Source of the DNA: Aestuariicoccus sp032586235 | GTDB taxonomy: Bacteria; Pseudomonadota; Alphaproteobacteria; Rhodobacterales; Rhodobacteraceae | DNA length: 64,000 nt | Reading direction: 5' to 3' | Assembly (NCBI RefSeq): GCF_032586235.1 | Contig: NZ_JAWHTD010000009.1 | Coordinates: 1 to 64,000, forward strand | Shown here: piece by piece, positions 25,990 to 34,368 of the stretch | Position numbering within the stretch: the stretch's first letter is position 1 | Layout: the number at the start of each line of letters is the position of its first letter | The notes under the pieces: model-generated | The model's input: only the letters and a program-made list of their open reading frames with translations | Database searches by the model: none | What the model was told of the DNA's origin: nothing | Translations under genes and position numbers: made by a program

Positions 25990-26856
25990 TTACGAAAGGC
26001 TGTCGGCGAGAACGTCGAACACCAGTCTGATGCGTCGGCTGGTTTTCACTTCGCTGTGCGTGACCAGCCAGGTCGGCAGGTCGAAGACCCCGATATCGCG
26101 CGCGACGGGGACAAGATCGGGAAGCCGTGCCGCGACCCTTTCCGGCAATATGACCAGGCCCAGCCCGCCTCTGGCCATCTCAAGCGCCACGAACTGCGAC
26201 GACGACGTGAACCGGAAATTTCCCCTGGTCAGGTCCAGCCCTGCGGGCAGCAGATAATTCAGCATGCGGTCCGCCTCGACATAGCTGACGATCTGATGCT
26301 TCGACAGATTGCATTTCGCCGGCTGACCGGCTGTCTCGAGATAGGTCGCGCTGGCGTAGAACCGCATCCGTTCGTCGCTCAGGCGTCTTGCCTGCAGGTT
26401 CGGTTGTTCCGGGCGCGCATGTCGGATGGCGATGTCGGCTTCTCGCCGCGTCAGATCCCGCACGCCGTTGTCGGCCACCACATCTATCTCGAGCGACGGC
26501 GCCTGCTGGCTGATGTCCATAAGGATCGGCGGCAAGACAAAGGCCGACATCAGCTCGGACGCCGTGATCCGGACCTGCCCTTCGACCGACTGAGATTGCC
26601 CCGTCGCCGAAAGCGCCACCATATCCGCGCCCCGCGCCATCGCGCGAACGTGGTCCAGCAGTTCGACCCCGAATGGCGTCAGCGCGACGGATCGTCCGGT
26701 GCGTTCGAACAAGGTCGCGTCAAGCGCCGTCTCGAAGGCCGCGATCTGGCGGCTGACAGTCGGTTGTGTCTGTCCAAGCGCGCGCGCCGCTCCGGACAAG
26801 GATCCCGCCTCTGCGACGGCGAGGAACGTCTTTGCGTGGTCCCAATCAAAGGTCAT
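25990..26856 (-). CDS. LysR-family transcriptional regulator
   Basis: A 288-residue regulator with the N-terminal winged helix-turn-helix (FLAVAEAGSLSGAARALG at about 11-28, then QPTVSRQIAAFE) and a C-terminal periplasmic-binding-protein-like effector domain. It is divergent from an NAD(P)-binding protein gene across a 129-base gap holding an inverted repeat, the usual arrangement for a LysR regulator and its target. The effector is unknown. Confidence 0.92.
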   Translation of the reverse strand: MTFDWDHAKTFLAVAEAGSLSGAARALGQTQPTVSRQIAAFETALDATLFERTGRSVALTPFGVELLDHVRAMARGADMVALSATGQSQSVEGQVRITASELMSAFVLPPILMDISQQAPSLEIDVVADNGVRDLTRREADIAIRHARPEQPNLQARRLSDERMRFYASATYLETAGQPAKCNLSKHQIVSYVEADRMLNYLLPAGLDLTRGNFRFTSSSQFVALEMARGGLGLVILPERVAARLPDLVPVARDIGVFDLPTWLVTHSEVKTSRRIRLVFDVLADSLS

Positions 26857-26902
26857 GGGCGTTGATATATGCGATTCTCGTATACTCAGGAAATATTTTA
26901 CC

Positions 26903-26924
26903 GCAATTTACAGGGCAAAATTGC
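26903..26924. promoter_or_regulatory. candidate LysR operator
   Basis: An inverted repeat GCAATTT-N8-AAATTGC lies in the AT-rich gap between the divergent LysR gene and its neighbour. Its size and position fit a LysR recognition site. This is inference from symmetry only. Confidence 0.45.
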
Positions 26925-26985
26925 ATGGATTATCCCTGGCTCCGAAACGGCCCCGCACGGGTCCGAAGCAAATCGGAGGCGAAAA

Positions 26986-27609
26986 TTGAAACTTGTCGTA
27001 CTGGGTGCGAATGGCCGCACAGGCAGATTGGTCGTGCGCGAGGCCTTAGACATCGGGGACAGTGTCACCGCCGTTGTCCGGTCGGACGCAAAGCGGCTCG
27101 CGCTGCAGCACAGCCGTCTCAGAGTTGTGGTCGGCGATCCCTGCGATCCGACGTTTCTCGGCAAGATCATCGCAGGGCATGACGCCGTGATTTCCACCCT
27201 TGGCGGACGACGCCCCACGAAAGGCGCGACATCGGTCTATTGGCGATCGGCGGACGCGATTGTCGAAGCCGCGTGGAATGCGGGCATCGCAAAGATCGCC
27301 GTCACGTCCAGCGCCCTGCTCTTCCCGCCCGGGCGTCTCTTGGACAGGGTCCTGGCGATCATTGTGCCCAATGTCGTTCAAAGCGCCGCGCGTATGGAGC
27401 AAACGTTCGACAATGCCAAGCTTGACGTGGTCGTGGCGCGCTGCGGTTTCCTGACGGACGACAAAGACCCCGGGTACCGCGCCGAGCTTGGGTCATTGCC
27501 CTTTGACGGCTCGTCCGTGCCCCGGCTGGGTGTCGCCAGATTTCTGCTGGATGCGGTGCGCAAACCGTCGTCCGGCCTGAAGATCTATGGCGTGTCCGGG
27601 CCGGTCTGA
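26986..27609 (+). CDS. NAD(P)-binding (atypical SDR) protein
   Basis: A 207-residue protein with the N-terminal dinucleotide-binding LVVLGANGRTGRLVVREAL motif of atypical short-chain dehydrogenases (NAD(P)H-binding, NmrA/YwnB-like). It continues with DAVISTLGGRRPTKGAT and AKIAVTSSALLFPPG. I choose the TTG at 26986 because GGAGG lies 6 bases upstream and the fold begins immediately. It may be a quinone or flavin reductase-like enzyme, or a redox sensor. It is probably controlled by the divergent LysR regulator. Confidence 0.8.
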   Translation: MKLVVLGANGRTGRLVVREALDIGDSVTAVVRSDAKRLALQHSRLRVVVGDPCDPTFLGKIIAGHDAVISTLGGRRPTKGATSVYWRSADAIVEAAWNAGIAKIAVTSSALLFPPGRLLDRVLAIIVPNVVQSAARMEQTFDNAKLDVVVARCGFLTDDKDPGYRAELGSLPFDGSSVPRLGVARFLLDAVRKPSSGLKIYGVSGPV

Positions 27610-27660
27610 CGTCGGTTGCCGCCGGGTCTTTGCGGTCTTGGTCGCCTCTGCGGGCGCCGC

Positions 27661-27687
27661 AAAAGGCCACCCCGGCGGGTGGCCTTT
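27661..27687. terminator. bidirectional terminator between convergent genes
   Basis: AAAGGCCACCC and GGGTGGCCTTT form a perfect stem around CGGC in the 94-base gap between two convergent genes. A/T ends on both sides let it work in either direction. Confidence 0.75.
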
Positions 27688-27703
27688 AATCGTACGCCGC
27701 GAC

Positions 27704-29332
27704 CTAAAGCGAATCCGCCAACAGCCGCACCACGGTGGCCTGATCCAGGTAGCCGGTGACCGTCAGCCCACGCGATTCCTGATAGCGGCGCAGGGCGCGG
27801 CGGGTCTTCTTGTCGAAGGTTCCGTCGACCTTGCCAGGGTTCAGCCCGAGCTGGCCCAGGCGGACCTCGACCAGCCGCCGCGCGCCCGCGTTCAGCCCCA
27901 GCGCCTGTTCCTGCCGGCTGGCGCGTTCGGCCAGGTCGCGGGCGGCGGTGTCGGCACCCAGACGGGCGAGCCGCGCCCGCGCCTCGCTGGCGAAGGCGCC
28001 CTCGGGGAAGGCCTCCAGATACTCGCGGAAGGCGCGCTCGGTGCCCGCTTCGCGCGCGTCGTCCCAGGCGCGGCGGTCACGGTCGGCGGCGCGGTCGCGG
28101 CGGCTGTCCTCGATCTCGTCCAGCCGGGCCGTCGCCTCGTCGGAAAAGAGCCCGTCGGGATAGCGGCGCAGATAGGCGCGCAGGTCGTTCTCGGCCCCGC
28201 TCGCGCCGGTGTCGCGCCAAAAGGCGCGGTCCTGGCGTTCCAGTTCTTCCTGCCGAGCGCGTGCCTCTTCCTCAAGTTCGGCGGCGCGGCGTTGCGCCTG
28301 CCGGTCCAGCTGGTCGATCTGCGCGCGGTTGAGATAGGTGGTTTCGCCGTGGCCGTTCGTGGCCTGCCATTTGCCGATCGCCGCCCGCGTGCCATTGCCG
28401 AAGATCCCGTCGATGCCGCGCGTGTCGTAACCCAGCAGCGACAGGTCGCGCTGGATGGCGCGGCGGGCGTCGCGCGACAGATCCAGCGCCTCTTCGGCAA
28501 GCCGGTGCTTGCGGTTCGGGTCGTTCTCGATGGCGGCGATGCGCTGGCGGGCGTCGCCGGCATGGCTGCCGACCGGAAAGGCTGCGAGGTAATCGCGGTA
28601 GGCCTGAAGGTCGTCGCGCGCGACGACCCGCTGCCAGAGCGCCTCGTCAGCGTCCGCGCCGCTGTCAACGGGCGCATCCGGCGCGGCCGGCACCAGCACG
28701 ACGCGGTCCGTCACAAAGCCCGAAACGACCAGATCGTAACGCTCTGCCAGACGCCTGACCGACAGGCCGGGCCGCTTTGCCGCCCGGCTCAGCATGGCCG
28801 ACACGTCCTCTGCCGCGCCTTGCACGACTGTCACGCCCTGCGGCGCCTCAAGCGGCCCCAGCCCGCCTTGGGCAAAGCGCGCCGTCATGTCGGGAACCGA
28901 CCCTTCGCCCAGGATCAGCACCGCCTGCCCCGGATAGGCCTCAAGCAGCGGCCAGAGCGTCGACAGCGGCAGCGCGTTGTTCAAAACGGTGGTATCATCG
29001 ACGCGCGCGGGCGCGTTCACCGGCAGCAGATAGCTATCCGCGCCGGTATGCGCGAAATGCCCGGTCAGCACGACCGCAAGCGTGTCGGTGTCGCCATCCA
29101 TCGCGCCGATCAGCCGCTTCAGCCCGTCGCGCATCTTGCCCGCCGAGACGTCCGCCAGCGCGATGGTGTCATACCCCGCCCCGGCCAGATCGCCGGCCGC
29201 CGCAGATACATTCGCCGCCCCCTCGACCGGGTCCAGCCGGTCATAGGCGCCATTGGCGATGACCAGCGCGTCGCTGTCGGCAAGAACCGGGGTCGCGCCG
29301 ATCAGCAGCGCGGCACAGATGCGTTTGAACAT
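27704..29332 (-). CDS. secreted caspase-like pseudoenzyme with two peptidoglycan-binding domains
   Basis: A 542-residue exported protein with signal peptide MFKRICAALLIGATPVLA. Residues about 20-215 have the caspase/metacaspase order: DALVIANGAYDRL, a first large strand ending LAVVLTGHFAHTGADSYLLPV (the catalytic-His loop), then AVLILGEGSVPD, where active members have an Asp-Ala-Cys. The catalytic Cys is missing. Residues about 280-350 and the last 70 residues are PG_binding_1 repeats (RDLSLLGYDTRGIDGIFGNG and VRLGQLGLNPGKVDGTFD). A long charged, probably coiled-coil segment joins them. It is probably a non-proteolytic periplasmic protein bound to cell wall. Confidence 0.75.
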   Translation of the reverse strand: MFKRICAALLIGATPVLADSDALVIANGAYDRLDPVEGAANVSAAAGDLAGAGYDTIALADVSAGKMRDGLKRLIGAMDGDTDTLAVVLTGHFAHTGADSYLLPVNAPARVDDTTVLNNALPLSTLWPLLEAYPGQAVLILGEGSVPDMTARFAQGGLGPLEAPQGVTVVQGAAEDVSAMLSRAAKRPGLSVRRLAERYDLVVSGFVTDRVVLVPAAPDAPVDSGADADEALWQRVVARDDLQAYRDYLAAFPVGSHAGDARQRIAAIENDPNRKHRLAEEALDLSRDARRAIQRDLSLLGYDTRGIDGIFGNGTRAAIGKWQATNGHGETTYLNRAQIDQLDRQAQRRAAELEEEARARQEELERQDRAFWRDTGASGAENDLRAYLRRYPDGLFSDEATARLDEIEDSRRDRAADRDRRAWDDAREAGTERAFREYLEAFPEGAFASEARARLARLGADTAARDLAERASRQEQALGLNAGARRLVEVRLGQLGLNPGKVDGTFDKKTRRALRRYQESRGLTVTGYLDQATVVRLLADSL

Positions 29333-29404
29333 GAGAACCTCCTTTGCCCCTCAAACCACGGCAGCCCCGGCGCGGTTCCGCCTGGGTGCCCTGCGGGCCG
29401 AGGT

Positions 29405-30577
29405 TCAATCGTAGACGCGGGTGTCCTCGATCACCAGCCCGTCGCGCGGTAATCCGCCGGGGGCGACAAGCTCGACCTTGCCTTTCAGCTTGAGCGTCTC
29501 GGCGACCAAGCCTTCGAACCGCGCGGGGTCGTCGGCCTCGGTCTCGATCCGGACGGTCATTACGTCCATCTCGCCTTCGCGGCTGGCGACGACGCGGGCG
29601 CGGGCGATCTCGTCATGCTTGGCCACCAGCGCGGCCACCTGTTCGGGGCGCACGAACATGCCCTTGATCTTGGTGGTCTGGTCGGCGCGGCCCATCCAGC
29701 CCTTGATGCGCGCATTGGTGCGCCCGCAGGGGCTCTGCCCCGGCAGGATGGCCGACAGATCGCCGGTGGCGAAGCGTACCAGCGGGTAATCGGGGTTGAG
29801 CGTGGTCACCACCAGTTCGCCGACCTCGCCCTCGGGCACCGGGTCGCCGGTGCCCGGCGTGACGATCTCGACGATCACCCCCTCGTCGAGGATCATGCCC
29901 TCCATCGCGTCGGATTCGTAGGCGACGTTGCCCAGATCGGCGGTGGCATAGCATTGCAGGCAGGCGATGCCACGGTCGGCGTAATATTGCCGAAGCGACG
30001 GGAAGAGCGCCCCGCCCCCGACCGCCGCCTTGGTGATGGCCAGCGTCAGGCCCATCTCGTCGGCCTTCTCCAGAATCACCTTGAGGTAATCCGGTGTCCC
30101 GGCATAGGCGGTGATGCCCGCGTCATGCGCCGCGCGCGCCTGCAACTCGGTCTGGCCGGTGCCGGCGGGCAGCACCGCCGCCCCGACCGCCCGCGCACCC
30201 GATTCGAACATCATCCCCGCCGGCGTCAGATGATAGCTGAAGCAGTTCTGCACGATGTCACCCGCCCCGATCCCGCAGGCATGCAGAAAGCGCCCCGCGC
30301 GCCACCAGTCGTGGCCGATGCCGCCGGGTTCATAGATCGGCCCCGGGCTCTGGAAGACATGCGCGGCATTCGACACCGGCAGCCCGCCGAAGGGCGGCTT
30401 TTCCGCCTGCCTCTGCGACAGATCGGACTTGCGCAACACGGGCAGGGCGCTCAGTCCCGAAAGATCGCCCAGCGGATCGAAACCATGGGCCGGCAAGAGC
30501 GCATTCAGCGCCTGCAACTGCGCCGCCGCGCGTTCGTCGGCGCTTCGGGTTTCGGACGTGTCGAAATAGGTGCTCAT
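29405..30577 (-). CDS. phenylacetate-CoA ligase-like AMP-forming enzyme
   Basis: A 390-residue adenylate-forming enzyme of the PaaK type. Visible motifs are the CYATADLGNVAYES segment, GELVVTTLNPDYPLVRFATGDLS and IKGWMGRADQTTKIKGMFV with the C-terminal hinge. PaaK itself is about 430 residues, so this is a short version. It is the last gene of the Liv operon, 77 bases after livF. It probably activates an aromatic or other organic acid imported by the transporter. The substrate is unproven. Confidence 0.85.
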   Translation of the reverse strand: MSTYFDTSETRSADERAAAQLQALNALLPAHGFDPLGDLSGLSALPVLRKSDLSQRQAEKPPFGGLPVSNAAHVFQSPGPIYEPGGIGHDWWRAGRFLHACGIGAGDIVQNCFSYHLTPAGMMFESGARAVGAAVLPAGTGQTELQARAAHDAGITAYAGTPDYLKVILEKADEMGLTLAITKAAVGGGALFPSLRQYYADRGIACLQCYATADLGNVAYESDAMEGMILDEGVIVEIVTPGTGDPVPEGEVGELVVTTLNPDYPLVRFATGDLSAILPGQSPCGRTNARIKGWMGRADQTTKIKGMFVRPEQVAALVAKHDEIARARVVASREGEMDVMTVRIETEADDPARFEGLVAETLKLKGKVELVAPGGLPRDGLVIEDTRVYD

Positions 30578-30654
30578 GCCACCCTCCTTGCGCGGGGCGC
30601 GCCCGACCGGCGGCAGCCCTCAGATGATCGTCGAAAATGCAGGCCCCGGGGGCC

Positions 30655-31479
30655 TCAGGCCAGCCAGCGCTTGCGCCGCCGGTAACTGCGCACGTCGCGA
30701 AAGCTCTTGCGACCCTCGTCCGACATGCCGAGGTAGAATTCCTTGACGTCCGGGTTCTCGCGCAGGTCGGCGGCGCTGCCTTCCATCACCACGCGGCCCG
30801 ATTCCAGGATGTAGCCCGCATGCGCAAAGCGCAGCGCGACATTGGTGTTCTGTTCGGCCAGCAGGAACGACACGCCCTCGTTTTCGTTCACCGATTTCAC
30901 GATCTCGAAGATCTGTTCGACCAGCTGCGGCGCCAGCCCCATCGAGGGCTCGTCGAGCAGGACCATCTCGGGGCGCGACATCAGCGCCCGTCCGATTGCG
31001 GTCATCTGCTGTTCCCCGCCCGAGGTATAGCCCGCCATCGACCGCCGCCGCTCCTTGAGGCGCGGGAAATAGGAATAGACCATCTCGAGGTCGGCATCGA
31101 TCGCGCCCTTGCCGTCGCGCCGGGTGTAGGCGCCGGTCAGCAGGTTTTCCTCGACGGTGAGATGCGGAAAGCAATGCCGCCCCTCCATCACCTGGATCAC
31201 CCCACGCTTGACCAGCGCGGCCGGGTCCAGATCCTGCACCCGCTCGCCCTTGTAGAGGATCGAGCCCTTGGTCACCTCGCCGCGCTCGGAATGCAGCAGG
31301 TTCGAGATCGCCTTCAGCGTCGTGGTCTTGCCCGCGCCGTTGCCGCCCAAAAGCGCCGTGATCCCGCCCTTGCGCACCGACAGCGACACGCCTTTCAGAA
31401 CGAGGATCACGTGATTGTAGATCACCTCGATATTGTTGACCTCAAGCAATGTCTCGTCGGTCTTCGCAGCGTCCAGCAT
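30655..31479 (-). CDS. livF: branched-chain amino acid-type (HAAT) ABC transporter ATPase LivF
   Basis: A 274-residue ATPase with Walker A GGNGAGKTTTLKAI, the signature SGGEQQMTAIGRAL and Walker B MVLLDEPSMGLAP, the last typical of LivF. An earlier in-frame start is possible, but the ATG at 31479 follows a purine-rich GAAGAAGAG. A strong terminator-like hairpin lies just upstream, so it is probably expressed less than the binding protein. Confidence 0.9.
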   Translation of the reverse strand: MLDAAKTDETLLEVNNIEVIYNHVILVLKGVSLSVRKGGITALLGGNGAGKTTTLKAISNLLHSERGEVTKGSILYKGERVQDLDPAALVKRGVIQVMEGRHCFPHLTVEENLLTGAYTRRDGKGAIDADLEMVYSYFPRLKERRRSMAGYTSGGEQQMTAIGRALMSRPEMVLLDEPSMGLAPQLVEQIFEIVKSVNENEGVSFLLAEQNTNVALRFAHAGYILESGRVVMEGSAADLRENPDVKEFYLGMSDEGRKSFRDVRSYRRRKRWLA

Positions 31480-31483
31480 GGCT

Positions 31484-31539
31484 CTTCTTCTTGGCAAAAA
31501 TACTCAAAATCCACCGGCGGCGACCCGCGCCGCCGGTGG
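31484..31539 (-). terminator. internal terminator/attenuator plus dispersed intergenic element (copy 1)
   Basis: On the minus strand an 11-base-pair perfect stem (31511-31521 with 31529-31539) is followed by ATTTTGAGTATTTTTG, a good intrinsic terminator between the binding-protein gene and livF. The 25 bases at 31484-31508 recur exactly at 36683-36707 before livG. The element ends in a purine-rich tract that serves as the livF ribosome binding site. Confidence 0.75.
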
Positions 31540-31549
31540 GTCATTGCGC

Positions 31550-32848
31550 TCAGCTTTCCGCGTCGCAGCTCTCGTTGGTCGGCCAGGGCGCGTTGGCCTC
31601 GGCGTATTCGGCCGCCTTGGCCTGCTCCAGCGCGTTGATCGCCTCGGATTCCGGCATCAGGTGATCCGAAACCTTGACGAACTTGGCGCCGTCCCATTCC
31701 AGCATCCAGCCGCCCGAGTGGCCGGTGTGGTTGGCGCAGGTGGTCTGGAACGGCGGCACCATGCCGGTCATGCCCAGCTCGGCCAGGCGCTCGTCGGTGA
31801 CGTTGAGGTTTTCAAGACCCCAGCGCAGATCGGCCGCGGTGATCGTCGCGTTGCCGGTGTGCTCCTGCGCGGTGCGGATGCCCTCGGCCAGGATCATCGA
31901 GATCACGATGCCGCGGTTGTAGAACACGCCCTGCATCTCGGTCTCGTTCGACAGGCTGTTGCCGGCGTCGACCACATGCGTCTTGATGTCGGCCAGAACG
32001 GGTGCATCCAGAACCGGGAACGACCAGCTGATCGACTTGTAGCCCTTGCCGTCCTCGCCGACGATGGCAAGGTCCGCATCGTGGCCCGACCACCAGACGC
32101 CGATCATCTTGGACATGTCGAACTTGGTCTTCACGGCCTCGGTGATGGCGCCGGCGTTCATCGCGCCCCAGCCCCACATCACCACATAGTCGGGACGTTC
32201 GCGGCGGATCTGCAGCCACTGCGCCGACTGGTTCTGCATTTCCTTCAGACCGACCGGGATCGGCAGCAGCTCAAAGCCGACTTCGGCGGCCTTTTGCTCG
32301 AGGAACGGCAGCGGCTCCTTGCCGTAGGGGTGGTCGAGATGCAGGAAGGCGATCTTCTTGCCGCTCAGGTCGCCCTCGCTTTCGATGAACTGCAGGATCA
32401 TGCTGGCCGCGTCCCAATAGCTCGACGGGGTGTTGAACGCCCACTGGAACACCTTGCCGTCCGCCATCGGCGAAAAGCCGTAGCCGGGGGCAAGGATCGG
32501 GATCTCGTCCACGTTGGTCTTGGGCAGCACCTGCAGCGTGATGCCGGTGGACCAGGGCTGGGTCACAATCGCCTTTTCCTTGGTCTTCTCGTAGCACTCC
32601 ACGCCCTTTTCGGTGGAATAGCCGGTCTCGCATTCGTCGAAGTCGATCATGATGCCGCCGATGCCGCCGTCGCGGGCGTTCAGCATCTCGATATAGTCCT
32701 TCTGACCGTTCATCAGCGGAATGCCCGTCGCCGCGAAGGGCCCGGTGCGGTAGCTGAGGTTCGGCGCGTAAAGCGACTCCGCCACGGCCGCGGTGCCCAT
32801 GACGGCCCCGACGACCGCCGCAGCGGCCAGTTTTCCAAAGTGTTTCAT
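31550..32848 (-). CDS. HAAT-family ABC transporter substrate-binding protein
   Basis: A 432-residue periplasmic binding protein of the type I fold used by Liv-like systems. The signal peptide is MKHFGKLAAAAVVGAVMGTAAVA. The mature protein has the segments GGIMIDFDECETGYSTEKGVEC and KKIAFLHLDHPYGKEPLP. The ATG at 32848 has GGGAGG about 8 bases upstream, better than the earlier frame start. Paired cysteines suggest a disulfide. The protein belongs to the subgroup found with CoA ligases rather than to classic LivK, so a carboxylic acid ligand is more likely than leucine. That is inference. Confidence 0.85.
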   Translation of the reverse strand: MKHFGKLAAAAVVGAVMGTAAVAESLYAPNLSYRTGPFAATGIPLMNGQKDYIEMLNARDGGIGGIMIDFDECETGYSTEKGVECYEKTKEKAIVTQPWSTGITLQVLPKTNVDEIPILAPGYGFSPMADGKVFQWAFNTPSSYWDAASMILQFIESEGDLSGKKIAFLHLDHPYGKEPLPFLEQKAAEVGFELLPIPVGLKEMQNQSAQWLQIRRERPDYVVMWGWGAMNAGAITEAVKTKFDMSKMIGVWWSGHDADLAIVGEDGKGYKSISWSFPVLDAPVLADIKTHVVDAGNSLSNETEMQGVFYNRGIVISMILAEGIRTAQEHTGNATITAADLRWGLENLNVTDERLAELGMTGMVPPFQTTCANHTGHSGGWMLEWDGAKFVKVSDHLMPESEAINALEQAKAAEYAEANAPWPTNESCDAES

Positions 32849-32906
32849 CGAATATCCTCCCATTGGTTTGTCGATGAGTTTCGCTGTTTCTTGTTGGGCC
32901 GCCCCG

Positions 32907-33983
32907 TCAATGCGGGAACGGCCAGATAATGAGTTTCTCGCGGATCAGCCGCCAGAGCTGGTTCAGCCCGTGCGGCTCGATGATCAGGAAGAAGATGATC
33001 AGGCTGCCCACGATCATGATGTTGAGATGCTCGACCATGGCCGAGCTGATCGGAATGCCGAAGGTCGCGGGCAGCGTGTTGAGCACCACCGGCAGCCCCA
33101 CTATCAGGATCGCGCCCAGATAGTTGCCCAGGATCGACCCCAGCCCGCCGATGATCGCGATAAAGAGGATGCGGAACGACAGCGGGATGTCGAAGAGGTT
33201 CGGCTCTGCCGCGCCGCGCCACATGAAGACGAAAAGCGCCCCGGCGACACCGACCACATAGCTCGACACCGCAAAGGCCAGCAGCTTGGATTTCAGCAGG
33301 TTGATCCCGATGAGCTCGGCCGCGATGTCCATGTCGCGCGTGGCCTTCCAGGTGCGCCCCAGATTGCCCCGCGTCAGGTTGATGCACAGGATCGTCATCA
33401 CCGTAACGATGCCCAGCACCACGTAATATTGCGTCATCGAACTGGCCTGCGGCCCGGCGACAAAGACGCCGAACATCTCCAGATTGGGCACCTGGATCGC
33501 ACCGCTGGCGTTGTAGTTGTAAAGCCAGGCCCACTTCTCGAAGAGCCAGACCAGAAAGAACTGCGCCGCCAGCGTGGCGATGGCCAGATAGAACCCCTTG
33601 ATGCGTAGACTGGGGATGCCGAACATCACCCCGATCCCGGCGCTGAAGACCCCCGACAGCAGGATCGCCACCACCGGGTTCAGCCAGGGCATGATCGTGA
33701 CCATCTTGTAGCAGGCATAGGCGCCCACCCCCATAAAGGCCGCCGTCCCCAGCGAAAGCTGCCCGGCATAGCCCGTGAGAATGTTCAGCCCCATCGCCGC
33801 CAGCGAATAGATCAGGATCGGGATCAGCAGCGTCTGAAAGGTGAATTCCGACGCGGTCATCGGAAAGATCACCCAGGCAAAGGCCAGGATCCCCATCAGC
33901 AGGATCGCGTCCTGCCGCACCGGGAACAACGCCTGATCGGCTTCGTAGGTCGTCTTGAACTGGCCTGCGGTTCTGTAAAGCAT
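32907..33983 (-). CDS. livM: HAAT-family ABC transporter permease LivM
   Basis: A 358-residue inner-membrane permease with 8-10 hydrophobic segments and the LivM signature NILTGYAGQLSLGTAAFMGVGA followed by PSLRIKGFYLAIATLA. It also has GLGSILGNYLGA near the C-terminus. It lies between the small membrane-protein gene and the binding-protein gene. Confidence 0.92.
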   Translation of the reverse strand: MLYRTAGQFKTTYEADQALFPVRQDAILLMGILAFAWVIFPMTASEFTFQTLLIPILIYSLAAMGLNILTGYAGQLSLGTAAFMGVGAYACYKMVTIMPWLNPVVAILLSGVFSAGIGVMFGIPSLRIKGFYLAIATLAAQFFLVWLFEKWAWLYNYNASGAIQVPNLEMFGVFVAGPQASSMTQYYVVLGIVTVMTILCINLTRGNLGRTWKATRDMDIAAELIGINLLKSKLLAFAVSSYVVGVAGALFVFMWRGAAEPNLFDIPLSFRILFIAIIGGLGSILGNYLGAILIVGLPVVLNTLPATFGIPISSAMVEHLNIMIVGSLIIFFLIIEPHGLNQLWRLIREKLIIWPFPH

Positions 33984-34064
33984 CCGGTCTTCTACTCTCG
34001 TTCCTGTGGCGGAGCGTCCCGCCGTCGTTGATCCGGCCAGAGGGCCGCTTGCGTGCGTCGGGCG

Positions 34065-34310
34065 TCAGCCCGCGTGCTCCTCGGTGTCGTTGCGCGGGCG
34101 GCTGCGGGACGGCTTGGCATAGCCGATCTCCTCGGAATGCCGCGCCAGCCAGAACCAGGCCCAAAGCCCCATCGCCCCGCCCAGTGCCGCCAGCAGCGCC
34201 GCCATCGTCATGGCCCCGGGGGCAGACGGGTCGGCCGTCAGCGCCAGATAGCCGAAGGCCCAGAAGCCGGACCAGGCCACCACGTTCAGGATTGCGATCA
34301 GCTTTGCCAT
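34065..34310 (-). CDS. small membrane protein inside the Liv operon
   Basis: An 81-residue protein with two predicted transmembrane segments (about 4-26 and 33-55) and a charged cytosolic tail (EEIGYAKPSRSRPRNDTEEHAG). It is not a member of the core Liv set. Its place between livH and livM, on the same strand, suggests an accessory of the transporter. No homologous family is recognised from sequence. Confidence 0.75.
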   Translation of the reverse strand: MAKLIAILNVVAWSGFWAFGYLALTADPSAPGAMTMAALLAALGGAMGLWAWFWLARHSEEIGYAKPSRSRPRNDTEEHAG

Positions 34311-34368
34311 GTTGCCTTCTTTCGGTTGCGTGCGGGGGTCCGCGGGAGGCGGCGGGGCGAACCCCGCC

